64,000 bases of DNA, taken from the NCBI RefSeq assembly GCF_039525035.1, contig NZ_BAAAHE010000007.1, positions 186,001 through 250,000 of the forward strand, written 5' to 3'. The translations under genes and the position numbers were made by a program. Under the pieces are notes generated by a model. That model worked only from the letters and a program-made list of their open reading frames with translations, made no database searches and was not told where the DNA came from. This DNA comes from Sporichthya brevicatena. GTDB lineage: Bacteria; Actinomycetota; Actinomycetes; Sporichthyales; Sporichthyaceae. Positions 19,137 to 27,380 of the stretch are shown one piece after another (the stretch's first letter is position 1; every line of letters begins with the position of its first letter).

Positions 19137-19499
19137 TCACTCCGCGTCGGCGAGCAGTTCCGCCGGCGCGCGCATGCGCCAGGCGTCGGTGACGAGCTCG
19201 GTGAGCCGGCGCTTGCCGACCTTCGGCAGCCGGAGCATCACCAGCGGCCACCCGTCGTAGGCGGGGGTCGTGAAGAACAGCTCGGGCTCGCCGAGGAGCA
19301 GGGCCTGTTTCTCCGCCTCGTCGCCGACGTAGAGCACCGCGATGTCGTCGCGGATCACGCGCCGCTTCCCCGGCACGCTCTCCGGGTACGACCAGACGAA
19401 GCCCTTGTTCGCGACCCGGAAGTCGAACCCGTCGCTCGGGATCTCCACCACGTGCGGGAGCTGCAGCGCGATCGCCCGCACATCCTCCGCGCTCGCCAC
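19137..19499 (-). CDS. MmcQ/YjbR-family protein
   Basis: The 120-residue protein has the MmcQ/YjbR 'double-wing' pattern: 'VRAIALQLPHVVEIPSDGFDFRV', then 'FVWSY', 'YVGDEAEKQALL' and 'TTPAYDGWPLVMLRL'. Such proteins are small and often annotated as DNA-binding, with no settled function. I chose GTG 19499 because a TAGCCT -10 element lies 7 bases upstream; the upstream GTG 19550 would add 17 low-complexity residues. A long palindrome (19551-19596) lies upstream. Confidence 0.8.
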   Translation of the reverse strand: MASAEDVRAIALQLPHVVEIPSDGFDFRVANKGFVWSYPESVPGKRRVIRDDIAVLYVGDEAEKQALLLGEPELFFTTPAYDGWPLVMLRLPKVGKRRLTELVTDAWRMRAPAELLADAE

Positions 19500-19506
19500 G
19501 GCGGGC

Positions 19507-19512
19507 AGGCTA
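19507..19512 (-). promoter_or_regulatory. leaderless -10 element (TAGCCT) for the MmcQ/YjbR gene
   Basis: TAGCCT on the minus strand ends 7 bases before GTG 19499. Confidence 0.45.
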
Positions 19513-19550
19513 GCCCGCCCCACCGACACCCCGCCAAGCCGCGGCGTCAC

Positions 19551-19596
19551 AAAAGGGTGACACCCCTTACTGCGCAGTAAGGGGTGTCACCCTTTT
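19551..19596. terminator. 46-bp perfect palindrome, copy A of a repeated element
   Basis: The two 23-base arms are perfectly complementary with no loop. Each arm contains GGGTGACACCC, itself a palindrome around one base, then CTTACTGC. The ends are AAAA and TTTT, so it can terminate transcription both ways; it lies just after the thiolase-DUF4267 operon. The inner 38 bases are identical to 44856-44893. Confidence 0.8.
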
Positions 19597-19620
19597 TTCA
19601 CGAGAGCGGGGCCGCGGCGG

Positions 19621-19983
19621 TCAGTCGGCGTCGCGGAGGGCGGTGTAGCCGAGGGCCGCGAAGGCGACGGCGCCGCCGACGAGGACGGCGGAGCCGACGG
19701 GGGTGAGCTTGCCGCGCTTGGTCTCCAGAATTCCGGCGACGGCGTCGCAGCTGTCGACGATCAGGCCGAGGCGGAGGGTGTTGCGCCGGACGGCGGAGTT
19801 GCCCGAGAGCAGCGCGAGCCCGAGGACGAGGTCGCGGCTGCCGAAGAGGCGAGCGAGGTACGCCGAGGAGTTCTCCGCGTCGCGGATGCCGAACATCTTC
19901 GCCGCGGTCTCCGGCGCGGCGTAGGTGAGGATGCCGGCGCCGATGCGGGTCGCGGCAAGGGTGAGGGGGATCGGGAACGCCAT
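19621..19983 (-). CDS. small membrane protein, DUF4267-like
   Basis: The 120-residue protein has three to four hydrophobic segments (about 3-22, 45-62, 72-85, 93-112) and the conserved block 'SSAYLARLFGSRDLVLGLAL', as in DUF4267 proteins (tentative). Function is unknown. Its ATG shares a base with the thiolase stop (TGATG), so translation is coupled to the thiolase. The transcript should end at the palindrome 25 bases downstream. Confidence 0.75.
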   Translation of the reverse strand: MAFPIPLTLAATRIGAGILTYAAPETAAKMFGIRDAENSSAYLARLFGSRDLVLGLALLSGNSAVRRNTLRLGLIVDSCDAVAGILETKRGKLTPVGSAVLVGGAVAFAALGYTALRDAD

Positions 19984-21209
19984 CAGCTGAGCCTCTCGAG
20001 AATCATTGCCATGCCCATCCCGCCGCCGACGCACATCGTCTCCAGCCCGAACTGCTTGTCGCGGGTCTGCAGGCCGTTGATCAGCGTGGCGGTGATGCGG
20101 GCACCGGTCATACCGAAGGGATGCCCGACGGCAATGGCGCCGCCGTGCACGTTGAGCTGGTCACCGAACGGGTCGATGCCGAGTTCGCGCGCGGAGGGGA
20201 TCACCTGCGCGGCGAAGGCCTCGTTGATCTCCACGAGGTCGATGTCCGAGACCGACATCCCCGCGCGGGCGAGGGCCTGCTTGGACGCCTCCACCGGGCC
20301 GAGGCCCATGATCTCCGGCGACAGCCCGGAGACACCGGTGGCGACGACGCGCGCGAGCGGCGTAATCCCGAGCTCGCGGGCCTTGGTGTCGGACATGACG
20401 ACCACCGCGGCCGCGCCGTCGTTCAGCGGACAGCAGTTGGCGGCGGTGACGCGGCCGTCGGGGCGGAACACCGGCTTGAGCTCACGCACGGCCTCCAGCG
20501 TCACGCCGGGGCGCGGGCCGTCGTCGGTCGAGACGACCGACCCGTCGGGCAGCGTGACCGGCACGATCTCGCGCGCGAAGAACCCGTCGGCGATCGCCTT
20601 CTCCGCGAGGTTCTGCGAGCGCACACCGAAGGCGTCCATGTCCTCGCGGGAGACGTTCGCGTGCCGGGCGACGTTCTCGGCGGTCTGCCCCATCGCGATG
20701 TAGACGTCGGGGACGTCGCCGCCGGCGCGCGGGTCGTCCCAGGACGCGGCGCCGGTCTCGGCGGTTTTCGCGGTCCGCTGCTGCGCGGCGTCGAAGACCG
20801 GGTTCATCGTGTCCGGCAGCGAGTCGCTGTTGCCCTTGGCGAACCGGGAGACGGTCTCGACGCCGGCGGAGATGAACACGTCGCCCTCGCCCGCGCGGAT
20901 GGCGTGCATCGCCATGCGGGTCGTCTGCAGCGAGGACGAGCAGTACCGCGTGATCGTCGTGCCCGGCAGTTGGTCCTGCCCGAGGAGCACGGCGACGACG
21001 CGGGCCATGTTGAAGCCCTGCTCGCCGCCGGGGAGACCGCAGCCGAGCATCAGGTCGTTGACGTCGTCGTAGGAGAGCTGGGGGACCTTGGCCATCGCGG
21101 CCTGGATCATCTGGACGGTCAGGTCGTCGGGACGGATGTCCTTCAGCGACCCTTTGAACGCGCGCCCGATCGGGCTGCGGGCGGTGGCAACGATGACGGC
21201 CTCAGGCAT
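19983..21209 (-). CDS. thiolase family protein (acetyl-CoA C-acyltransferase)
   Basis: The 408-residue protein shows all thiolase II signatures: acylation Cys in 'TRYCSSSLQ' (about residue 90), 'INEAFAAQ', the His loop 'AVGHPFGMTGAR' and the second Cys in 'ETMCVGGGMG'. It cleaves 3-ketoacyl-CoA with CoA in the last step of beta-oxidation. The insert 'SLPDTMNPVFDAAQQRT' is typical of FadA-type degradative thiolases. The gene heads a two-gene operon with the DUF4267-like protein. The TetR gene upstream reads the same way after 111 bases and may regulate it (inference). Confidence 0.93.
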   Translation of the reverse strand: MPEAVIVATARSPIGRAFKGSLKDIRPDDLTVQMIQAAMAKVPQLSYDDVNDLMLGCGLPGGEQGFNMARVVAVLLGQDQLPGTTITRYCSSSLQTTRMAMHAIRAGEGDVFISAGVETVSRFAKGNSDSLPDTMNPVFDAAQQRTAKTAETGAASWDDPRAGGDVPDVYIAMGQTAENVARHANVSREDMDAFGVRSQNLAEKAIADGFFAREIVPVTLPDGSVVSTDDGPRPGVTLEAVRELKPVFRPDGRVTAANCCPLNDGAAAVVVMSDTKARELGITPLARVVATGVSGLSPEIMGLGPVEASKQALARAGMSVSDIDLVEINEAFAAQVIPSARELGIDPFGDQLNVHGGAIAVGHPFGMTGARITATLINGLQTRDKQFGLETMCVGGGMGMAMILERLS

Positions 21210-21320
21210 TGCTCCTCCTCGGAAGCGGGGGACCGACTCCGCCTCAGCCTAGGAGGCTGCTCCTGGCCCGTCGGGGCCAGCCGTCCGAACGAGGGTCGTG
21301 ACGGGGCGTCAGGACGATCG

Positions 21321-21914
21321 TCAGGCCGCGATGGCGCGGTAGACGAGGTCGGTGATCGCGTCGGCGGTCTCCTCGACCGACGGGGCGTCCTCGCCGCGCA
21401 GGTAACCCCAGGACTGGTACTCGATCGCGCCGAAGACGAGGTCGCGGAGCAGACGCAGGTCCACGTCGGCCCGGAAGTGACCGGCGGCGATGCCCTCGCT
21501 CACGGCCTGGCCGAGGATGCCGGTGAACCGGCGGTTGAGTTCGTACGCGCGGGTCTCGCGGTAGTCCGACGACGGCCGCAGTTCCAGGTAGACGAAGCGC
21601 GTCAGCTTCGGTTCCTTGCGCACCACGCCGAGGGAGTAGGCGATGACGTACCGCAGCCGGGCCCGTGGACCCTCGACGCTCTCCAGCTCCGGTTCCAGCG
21701 TCAGGATCTCGGCGAACCAGTCCTCGGCGACGCGGGTGAGCAGCGACCGCTTGGTCGGGAAGTAGCGGTAGACGAGGCCCTCGGAGATCCCGCAGCGGCG
21801 GGCGACCTCGGCCGGCAGGAAGTGCTCGTACCCGACTTCGCGCAACAACTCTCGCGCGACGGCCAGGATCGAGGCCGTGCGCGTCTCCGGGTCCTGCCTC
21901 AACTGCGAACTCAC
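21321..21914 (-). CDS. TetR-family transcriptional regulator
   Basis: The 197-residue protein has an N-terminal HTH (about 10-56) with 'VARRCGISEGLVYRYFPTKR'. The C-terminal domain is helical with 'GILGQAVSEGIAAGHFRADVD', common in TetR regulators of fatty-acid and lipid genes. GTG 21914 is preceded by TAACCT 8 bases upstream. It lies upstream of the thiolase operon in the same direction and divergent from the PAP2 gene; either could be its target. Confidence 0.88.
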   Translation of the reverse strand: MSSQLRQDPETRTASILAVARELLREVGYEHFLPAEVARRCGISEGLVYRYFPTKRSLLTRVAEDWFAEILTLEPELESVEGPRARLRYVIAYSLGVVRKEPKLTRFVYLELRPSSDYRETRAYELNRRFTGILGQAVSEGIAAGHFRADVDLRLLRDLVFGAIEYQSWGYLRGEDAPSVEETADAITDLVYRAIAA

Positions 21915-21922
21915 TGGGAGTC

Positions 21923-21928
21923 AGGTTA
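21923..21928 (-). promoter_or_regulatory. leaderless -10 element (TAACCT) for the TetR gene
   Basis: TAACCT on the minus strand ends 8 bases before GTG 21914. Confidence 0.45.
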
Positions 21929-21976
21929 GCCCTGTCGTCGCGCAGGTCAACGGGCTGCGAACACAGTCCTTGCCTC

Positions 21977-21982
21977 TACGGT
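21977..21982 (+). promoter_or_regulatory. leaderless -10 element (TACGGT) for the PAP2 gene
   Basis: TACGGT ends 6 bases before GTG 21989. Confidence 0.5.
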
Positions 21983-21988
21983 GACCCC

Positions 21989-22630
21989 GTGCGTGCGCGG
22001 CGGGTGGCCCTCGGAACCGGTGTCTGCTTCGCCGTCATCGCAGTACTGGTTCGTACCGAGTTCTCGCCCCTGCTGGATCTGGACCGGGACGTCACCCGAT
22101 CGGCTGTGGACCTCGCCCGCGACCACGAGACCTACCGGGACGCGATGAAGACCGCGACGTGGTTGCTGCACTCCCAGCTGGTCCTGCTCTACGCCGCCGT
22201 CGTCGCGCTCGGGCTCGCGGACGCGCGCCGCCCGGCCGCCGCTGTGTGGCTCGCCGCGGTGGTCGGTGTCGGCACGGTGGTCAACCCCGTGCTCAAGGTG
22301 CTGTTCGACCGTGAGCGCCCGGTCGTGCCCGAGCCGGTCGACACGTTCTCCGGCTTGAGCTTTCCGTCCGGCCACGCCGCCAGCGCGGGCCTGATCTGCG
22401 CGGCCCTCGCGGTGCTGCTGTGGCCCCGGCCGGGCCGGGTCGGCCACGTCGCACTGGTCACCGGCGTCGCGGTGATCCCGCTGCTCTCGGGCTGGACGCG
22501 CCTGACCCTCGGCGCCCACTTCCTGTCCGACGTGGTCGCCGGGGTGCTGTGGTCCGTCGCCTGGGTCGCCGCGTGGCAGCCCGCCCTCCCCGCCCTCGAG
22601 CGCCGCCTCGCCCCTCCCCGGTGGAGATGA
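21989..22630 (+). CDS. PAP2-family membrane phosphatase
   Basis: The 213-residue protein has about five membrane helices and the three-part PAP2 signature: 'KVLFDRERP', 'SFPSGHAAS' and 'TRLTLGAHFLSDVVAG'. It dephosphorylates a lipid phosphate such as phosphatidate or undecaprenyl diphosphate at the outer face of the membrane. GTG 21989 fits the leaderless -10. The stop codon lies inside the first unit of the 18-bp tandem repeat, so the array has replaced the normal downstream sequence. Confidence 0.9.
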   Translation: MRARRVALGTGVCFAVIAVLVRTEFSPLLDLDRDVTRSAVDLARDHETYRDAMKTATWLLHSQLVLLYAAVVALGLADARRPAAAVWLAAVVGVGTVVNPVLKVLFDRERPVVPEPVDTFSGLSFPSGHAASAGLICAALAVLLWPRPGRVGHVALVTGVAVIPLLSGWTRLTLGAHFLSDVVAGVLWSVAWVAAWQPALPALERRLAPPRWR

Positions 22631-22735
22631 CATCTGCACAAGAGATGACATCTGCACAAGAGATGACATCTGCACTGGAGATGACATCTGCACTGGAGAT
22701 GACATCTGCACTGGAGATGACATCTCTTGTGCAGG
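22624..22735. repeat. 18-bp tandem array ending in an inverted unit
   Basis: Five perfect head-to-tail units: two GAGATGACATCTGCACAA then three GAGATGACATCTGCACTG, with no spacers. A sixth, GAGATGACATCTC, continues with TTGTGCAGG. That end is the reverse complement of the start of the array, so it can fold as a 14-bp stem CTGCACAAGAGATG/CATCTCTTGTGCAG. The same palindrome occurs once at 876-906. The rest of the gap to 22863 holds no supported gene. Confidence 0.85.
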
Positions 22736-22863
22736 CGGGTCGGGGGTGCGCCGGCCCGGGTGGGACCCGGGCTGAAGAGGTCTTTGGTCCCTGGTCCGAG
22801 GGCCCGGGGGTGAGCACAGTGTTGGGGATGGGCGGACTTGTCCGACCGGGCGGAGGGGAAGCC

Positions 22864-23571
22864 GTGACGGTCGCGAATCTTCGGCGTCAATCGGGCGACG
22901 TGCCGCGACCGCGGTCGGTCGGGGACGTCATGACGCGGGAGGTCGTCTCGGTGGGCCCGCATGCGGGTTACACCGAGATCCGGGCCGCGATGCTCAAACA
23001 CGACGTGGGTGGACTGCCCGTCGTCGGCGCCGACGGGGTGTTGCTCGGGATGGTGACCGAGGCCGACCTCATCGCGAAGGAGGCCTACCGGGCGTCCGGC
23101 CGCGGCCGCCGGATGTTCGACCGGTTCCGCCGGCGCGAGACGAACTGGACCGCGAAGGCCGCGGGCCGCACCGCTGCGGATCTGATGACCCCCCAGGTCG
23201 AGGCGGTGGCGCCCAGCGACGACCTGCGCGCCGTCGCCCGCCGGATGCTGCAGCGCCGGCTCAAACGCATGCCCGTCCTCGACGGGGGACGGGTGGTCGG
23301 CATCGTCGCGCGCCAGGACCTGCTGCGCCCGTTCGAGCGCAGTGACGCCGACCTCGCCGTCGACGTCGAGGCGGCGCTCGCCGACCCGGACCTGCCGACC
23401 GAGCTCGCGGTGCTCTGCCAGGTCACCGACGGCGTGGTCCACCTGTGGGGCTCGGTGCGCGTGCCGGCCGACCTGCCGCCGGTGCTCACCGCCGTCGCGC
23501 GGATCCCGGGCGTCGTCGCGGTCGACGCGCAGCTGTTCCCGCGGGACCCGAACCCGGGCGGCCGGCTGTAG
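22864..23571 (+). CDS. CBS-pair and BON domain protein
   Basis: The 235-residue protein has two CBS motifs, 'VGDVMTREVVSVGPHAGY' to 'EADLI' (about 17-77) and 'AADLMTPQVEAVAPSDDL' to 'RQDLL' (about 101-158), then a BON domain (about 165-225, 'DGVVHLWGSV'). CBS pairs bind adenine nucleotides; BON domains bind membranes or phospholipids. The combination is common in actinobacterial dormancy or universal-stress regulons, and a sensing role is inferred. GGAGGGGA lies just before GTG 22864. It converges on the DUF2461 gene with only 3 bases between. Confidence 0.9.
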   Translation: MTVANLRRQSGDVPRPRSVGDVMTREVVSVGPHAGYTEIRAAMLKHDVGGLPVVGADGVLLGMVTEADLIAKEAYRASGRGRRMFDRFRRRETNWTAKAAGRTAADLMTPQVEAVAPSDDLRAVARRMLQRRLKRMPVLDGGRVVGIVARQDLLRPFERSDADLAVDVEAALADPDLPTELAVLCQVTDGVVHLWGSVRVPADLPPVLTAVARIPGVVAVDAQLFPRDPNPGGRL

Positions 23572-23574
23572 CTC

Positions 23575-24201
23575 TCAGGCCGGCCCCACGTGCCGGTCCA
23601 GCCACTCGACGAGAGGCGCCATCGCGCGCCACTCCTTCGCGACCTGGGTCTTGGCCTTCGGGGTCGAGAGCCAGTCCGGGAAGCCGAGATCCTTCGCGGC
23701 GGTCAGCGTCTTGTGCCGGAGCAGGTCCGCGCGCGGGTGCTCGCGGTCGTAGCCCTTCGGGACGCGCGCGAGCTGGTTCCCGCCGATCCGGAAGCCTTTC
23801 TTCGTCACCTTCGCGATCGCGGCCTCGAGCGCCGACCCGTGCAGGTCGTGGTCGACAGCGCGGCGCAACCGCTCGACCTGGGACGTCTCGGTCCGCCAGT
23901 AGCCGGCGGCGACGAACAGCCCGGCCGCGGAGACCTGCACGTAGACCCGCGTCTCCTCGAACCAGACGCCCTGGTGGGTCTTGTACGGCGTCTTGTCCTT
24001 GGAGAACCGGACGTCCCGGTACGGGCGGAACAGCTTGCCCTCGCCGAACTCCTTCGCCAGCGCCGCGGCCAGGGCCTCCATCGGCGCCCGGACCGACTGC
24101 TCGTACACGTGCTTGTGCGCGGTCCAGAACGTCTTGGAGTTGTCGGCCTCCAGGTCGTCGTAGAAGTCCAGTGCTGCAGTCGGAATGCCCTCGAACGTCA
24201 C
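23575..24201 (-). CDS. DUF2461 (TIGR02453) family protein
   Basis: The 208-residue protein shows the family pattern from start to end: 'FYDDLEADNSKTFWTAHK', 'FRPYRDVRFSKDKTPYKTH' and 'YVQVSAAGLFVAAGYW'. The family is widespread in bacteria and fungi and its function is unknown. There is no signal peptide. GTG 24201 is the only sensible start. Lactate permease ends 5 bases upstream on the same strand, so this gene may be in its transcript. Confidence 0.88.
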   Translation of the reverse strand: MTFEGIPTAALDFYDDLEADNSKTFWTAHKHVYEQSVRAPMEALAAALAKEFGEGKLFRPYRDVRFSKDKTPYKTHQGVWFEETRVYVQVSAAGLFVAAGYWRTETSQVERLRRAVDHDLHGSALEAAIAKVTKKGFRIGGNQLARVPKGYDREHPRADLLRHKTLTAAKDLGFPDWLSTPKAKTQVAKEWRAMAPLVEWLDRHVGPA

Positions 24202-24206
24202 GCGTC

Positions 24207-25916
24207 CTAGCCTGCCTCAGGCAACATCCACTCGAGCACGTTGGTCTGGAGGAAGACGAGCAGGCACATCCCGGCGAGCAGGACGAGACTCCAGCCGACG
24301 ACCTTGCGGAAGATGTCGCCCTCGCGGCCGGTGAGGCCGACGGCGCCGGCGGCGATCGCGAGGTTCTGGGGCGAGATCATCTTGCCCAGGACGCCGCCGG
24401 ACGAGTTCGAGGCGGCCATCAGCGCCGGGTCGAGGCCGGCTCCCTGACCCGCCGTCACCTGAAGAGCGCCGAACAGCGAGTTCGACGACGTGTCCGAGCC
24501 GGTGACCGCGACGCCGAGCCAGCCGAGGATCGGGGAGATCAGTGCGAAGGCGTCCCCGGTGTCCGCGAGCCAGTTGCCGAGTGCGCCGGTCTGGCCCGAG
24601 TTGTTCATGATGTAGGCGAGCGCGAGGACGGCCATGACGGTGACGATCGCGCGCCACAGCTGCTGGTAGGTCTTTACGTAGGCGCGCAGCGCGGCTCCGG
24701 GCTTGATGCCGATGATCGGCATCGTGATCAGGCCGGCGATGATCGTCAGCGTCCCGGCCGCGGTGAACCAGTTGAGGGTGAAGTCGGCCGGCGGCTTGCC
24801 GCTCGCGGTGACGAGGTCGAGACCTGGCCACTGGAACAGGTACGTCCAGGGCTCCTTCGCCATCTCCTTCTTCACGCCGTCGATCTGGAAGATCGAGAAG
24901 ATCGCGATGATGACGAGGTAGGGCGCGTACGCCCGGGCGATCTCGACGCGGGTGTCCTCGAGGGTGATCGTCCCGCCGCCCGTCGGTTCGGGCTTCGCCG
25001 CCCGCGTGCCGCCGGACCCGCCGGTCGGCTGGTCGTCCGCAGCCTCGCTGTAGGTCTCGGCCGGCCGCCACACCCGCAGCAGGATGACGATGGCGAGGGC
25101 GCTCACGAGGGCGGCGACGACGTCGGTCAGCTGCACGGAGAAGTACGTCGACGTCAGCCACTGCGCGACCGCGAACGCGAGACCGCCGACCGCCGCCGGC
25201 AGCCAGCACTGCCGCACGCCGCGCTTGCCGTCGACGATCGCGACGAGCACGAGCGGGACGAACACCGCGAGCACCGGTGTCTGGTGCCCGACGAGCGCTC
25301 CGAGGTGATCCTCGGTGAAGTGGTCGGCGAGCTCGGGGTCCGCGTTCGCGGGGGCGGTGACCTTCGCCAGCGTCACGACCGGGGTGGCCAGGGCGCCGAA
25401 CGCGACCGGGGCGGTGTTCGCGACCAGGGCGAGCACCGCCGCCTTCATCGGCGGGAAGCCCAGCGCGATGAGCATGACCGCGCTGATCGCGACCGGCGTC
25501 CCGAACCCGGCCAGCGCCTCCATCAGCGCGCCGAAGCAGAAGGCGATGACGATCGCCTGGATGCGCATGTCGTCGCTGATCGTCGCGAACGACCGGCGCA
25601 GGACGTCGAAGTGCCCGGTCTCGACGGTCATGTTGTAGACCCAGATCGCGCTGATGACGATCCACATGATCGGGAAGAAGCCGAACGCCGCGCCCCAGGT
25701 CGACACCGCGGCCGCCTGGTCGACGGGCATGTCGAAGCCGCCGATGGCGACGACCCACGCCACCGCCAGCGCGGCCAGGCCGGAGACCCACGCGGTGATC
25801 CGCAGGACGCCGAGGAGGAAGAACAGAGTCGCCAGCGGCAGTGCCGCGATCAGCGCCGAGGCCGTGAGGGAGTCGTTGATCGACCGGATGTCGGGTTGGT
25901 AGGTCGCCAGCAGCAT
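24207..25916 (-). CDS. lctP: L-lactate permease (LctP family)
   Basis: The 569-residue protein has about 12-14 membrane helices and the LctP blocks 'GFGTPVAISAVMLIALGFPP', 'GWLGVAVTGSDTSSNSLFGALQ' and 'NSSGGVLGKMISPQNLAIA'. It imports lactate or glycolate with protons. A 40-residue hydrophilic insert (about 300-340, Gly/Thr-rich) lies in a central loop. GGAG lies upstream of the ATG. No lactate dehydrogenase gene is adjacent; the next upstream gene on this strand is the deacetylase-like lipoprotein. Confidence 0.93.
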   Translation of the reverse strand: MLLATYQPDIRSINDSLTASALIAALPLATLFFLLGVLRITAWVSGLAALAVAWVVAIGGFDMPVDQAAAVSTWGAAFGFFPIMWIVISAIWVYNMTVETGHFDVLRRSFATISDDMRIQAIVIAFCFGALMEALAGFGTPVAISAVMLIALGFPPMKAAVLALVANTAPVAFGALATPVVTLAKVTAPANADPELADHFTEDHLGALVGHQTPVLAVFVPLVLVAIVDGKRGVRQCWLPAAVGGLAFAVAQWLTSTYFSVQLTDVVAALVSALAIVILLRVWRPAETYSEAADDQPTGGSGGTRAAKPEPTGGGTITLEDTRVEIARAYAPYLVIIAIFSIFQIDGVKKEMAKEPWTYLFQWPGLDLVTASGKPPADFTLNWFTAAGTLTIIAGLITMPIIGIKPGAALRAYVKTYQQLWRAIVTVMAVLALAYIMNNSGQTGALGNWLADTGDAFALISPILGWLGVAVTGSDTSSNSLFGALQVTAGQGAGLDPALMAASNSSGGVLGKMISPQNLAIAAGAVGLTGREGDIFRKVVGWSLVLLAGMCLLVFLQTNVLEWMLPEAG

Positions 25917-25992
25917 GCTGAGCTCCAGGAGCGCCGAGAGTCCCCGGGACGGGTGGGATGGCGCGGAACTTACCTGCCGTTACCCCGAAATG

Positions 25993-27327
25993 TCAGCCCT
26001 CGGCGGCCTGCGGACGCGGCGCGTTCGGCACCGGTTGGCCGTACGCCGGCGGGTTCGGGTCCACGTACTTGTCGAACTCGCCAAGGCGCCAGGACTTCAG
26101 CTGGTCCTCGGGCGTCGCATTCAGCCACTCCGCGAGCTCGCGATAACTGACGCACCGTACTTCCGGCTTGCGGCAGGTCTCGGTAACGAAGTCGGCCAGG
26201 GCGTTGGAGTACGCGCCGTTGTGCCACATCGCGAAGTGGTTGCCGAGGATCACCGGCGCGCGGTTGCCCGTGTAGTTGCGCTGGAAGTACTGCCGATAGG
26301 TGTCGAGGGCCTGCTGGCCCCAGGCGTCGGTCGTCGACGTCGGGTACGCCGCCTTGGTGTTGCAGCGGTCGTGCTGGAAGCAGAAGTTGTAGTCCATCGC
26401 GAGGATCCGCCGGCCCGTCCCGTAGGAGGGGACGTAGGGCAGGGGGAACACCCACATCGACGTCGGGCCGGTTTCGGGCCACCCGCGCTGCGGCCACGCC
26501 GTCGGCGAGGACGCGTCCGGCGTCGGGCTGGTCTCGTAGAGGAAGCCCGCCTTCTCCAGCACCGGGTACAGGGCCTTGTAGTTCCCCTCCAGGCACGGGG
26601 TGCGCGAGCCGACGACGTCGGCCCCGGTGAACCCGAGCTCGACGGGCGGGTCGATCCCGTTGTTGGAGTTGGCGTTGTCGATCATCGACCGGAACTGGTC
26701 GAGCTCGAGCTGCCAGTCCTCCGCGCTGAACCGGGCGACGGAACCCTTCTGGTCACCGCAGATGTGCCCATTCCAGTGGGTCCCGATCTCGCTGCCCTCG
26801 GCGTGCGCGTCGCGCAGCTGCTCGAGTTCGTAGCGGACGGCGTCGGTCTCGGTCTGGCCCGGCAGCGGCAGGACGCCGGAGACCTGGAACGGCATCGACT
26901 GCCGCGCGGTCCCGAGCTGCGGGGCCGTGTACTTGTCGATGTTGTCGTGGGTCAGCAGGTAGGGCCCGGACAGGAAGTACGTGAAGCGCGCGTTCGCGTC
27001 CCGGCTGACGTCCCGCCAGAACTGGAACTGCGGGTACTTGCCCCCGACCGCGACGCCGGCCCCGTCGAACGCCACCGCGACCACCTGCGGCGGCCGCTCG
27101 CCCGGGGCGACCGGGCCGAGGGCCTCAGGCCCGACGCGGGTGATCCCGGACGGCGTCGGGTTGCCGGTGGGTTCCGCCGACGCCCCGCCGATCGGTCCGC
27201 CGACGGGCCCGCCGCCGACGGGTTCGAGGCCGACGGGGGAGTCGGTGTCGGAGGAGCACGCCGCGAGGGCGAGCAGGGCCGCGACCGCGCCCAGCGCGCG
27301 GCGACGCCGAGCCCCCCGGATGATCAT
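25993..27327 (-). CDS. lipoprotein with polysaccharide-deacetylase-like (NodB-fold) domain
   Basis: The 444-residue protein has a lipoprotein signal with lipobox 'LAAC' (about residue 25), a Gly/Pro-rich linker to about 80, then a deacetylase-like barrel: 'VAVAFDGAG' (motif 1 Asp), 'EIGTHWNGHICG' (motif 2 His-x3-His) and 'ILGNHFAMWHNGAY' near the end. NodB-fold enzymes remove acetyl groups from sugars using a divalent metal. The usual 'TFDDG' is altered to 'AFDGAG', so activity is uncertain. I chose the ATG at 27327 because the signal begins there. Confidence 0.75.
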   Translation of the reverse strand: MIIRGARRRRALGAVAALLALAACSSDTDSPVGLEPVGGGPVGGPIGGASAEPTGNPTPSGITRVGPEALGPVAPGERPPQVVAVAFDGAGVAVGGKYPQFQFWRDVSRDANARFTYFLSGPYLLTHDNIDKYTAPQLGTARQSMPFQVSGVLPLPGQTETDAVRYELEQLRDAHAEGSEIGTHWNGHICGDQKGSVARFSAEDWQLELDQFRSMIDNANSNNGIDPPVELGFTGADVVGSRTPCLEGNYKALYPVLEKAGFLYETSPTPDASSPTAWPQRGWPETGPTSMWVFPLPYVPSYGTGRRILAMDYNFCFQHDRCNTKAAYPTSTTDAWGQQALDTYRQYFQRNYTGNRAPVILGNHFAMWHNGAYSNALADFVTETCRKPEVRCVSYRELAEWLNATPEDQLKSWRLGEFDKYVDPNPPAYGQPVPNAPRPQAAEG

Positions 27328-27380
27328 GAGCTCAGCGTGCCACGCCCCGGCGCGCGGACCGGGCCACTTTCGGTCAACCG

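Noticed and set aside
22624-22735. CRISPR array
   Set aside because: Units of 18 bases repeat without spacers and no cas gene is near.
22420-22735. C-terminal repeat domain of the PAP2 protein
   Set aside because: The PAP2 frame stops at 22630 inside the first unit. The longer open frame through the repeats is out of frame with PAP2 and is an effect of 18-base periodicity.
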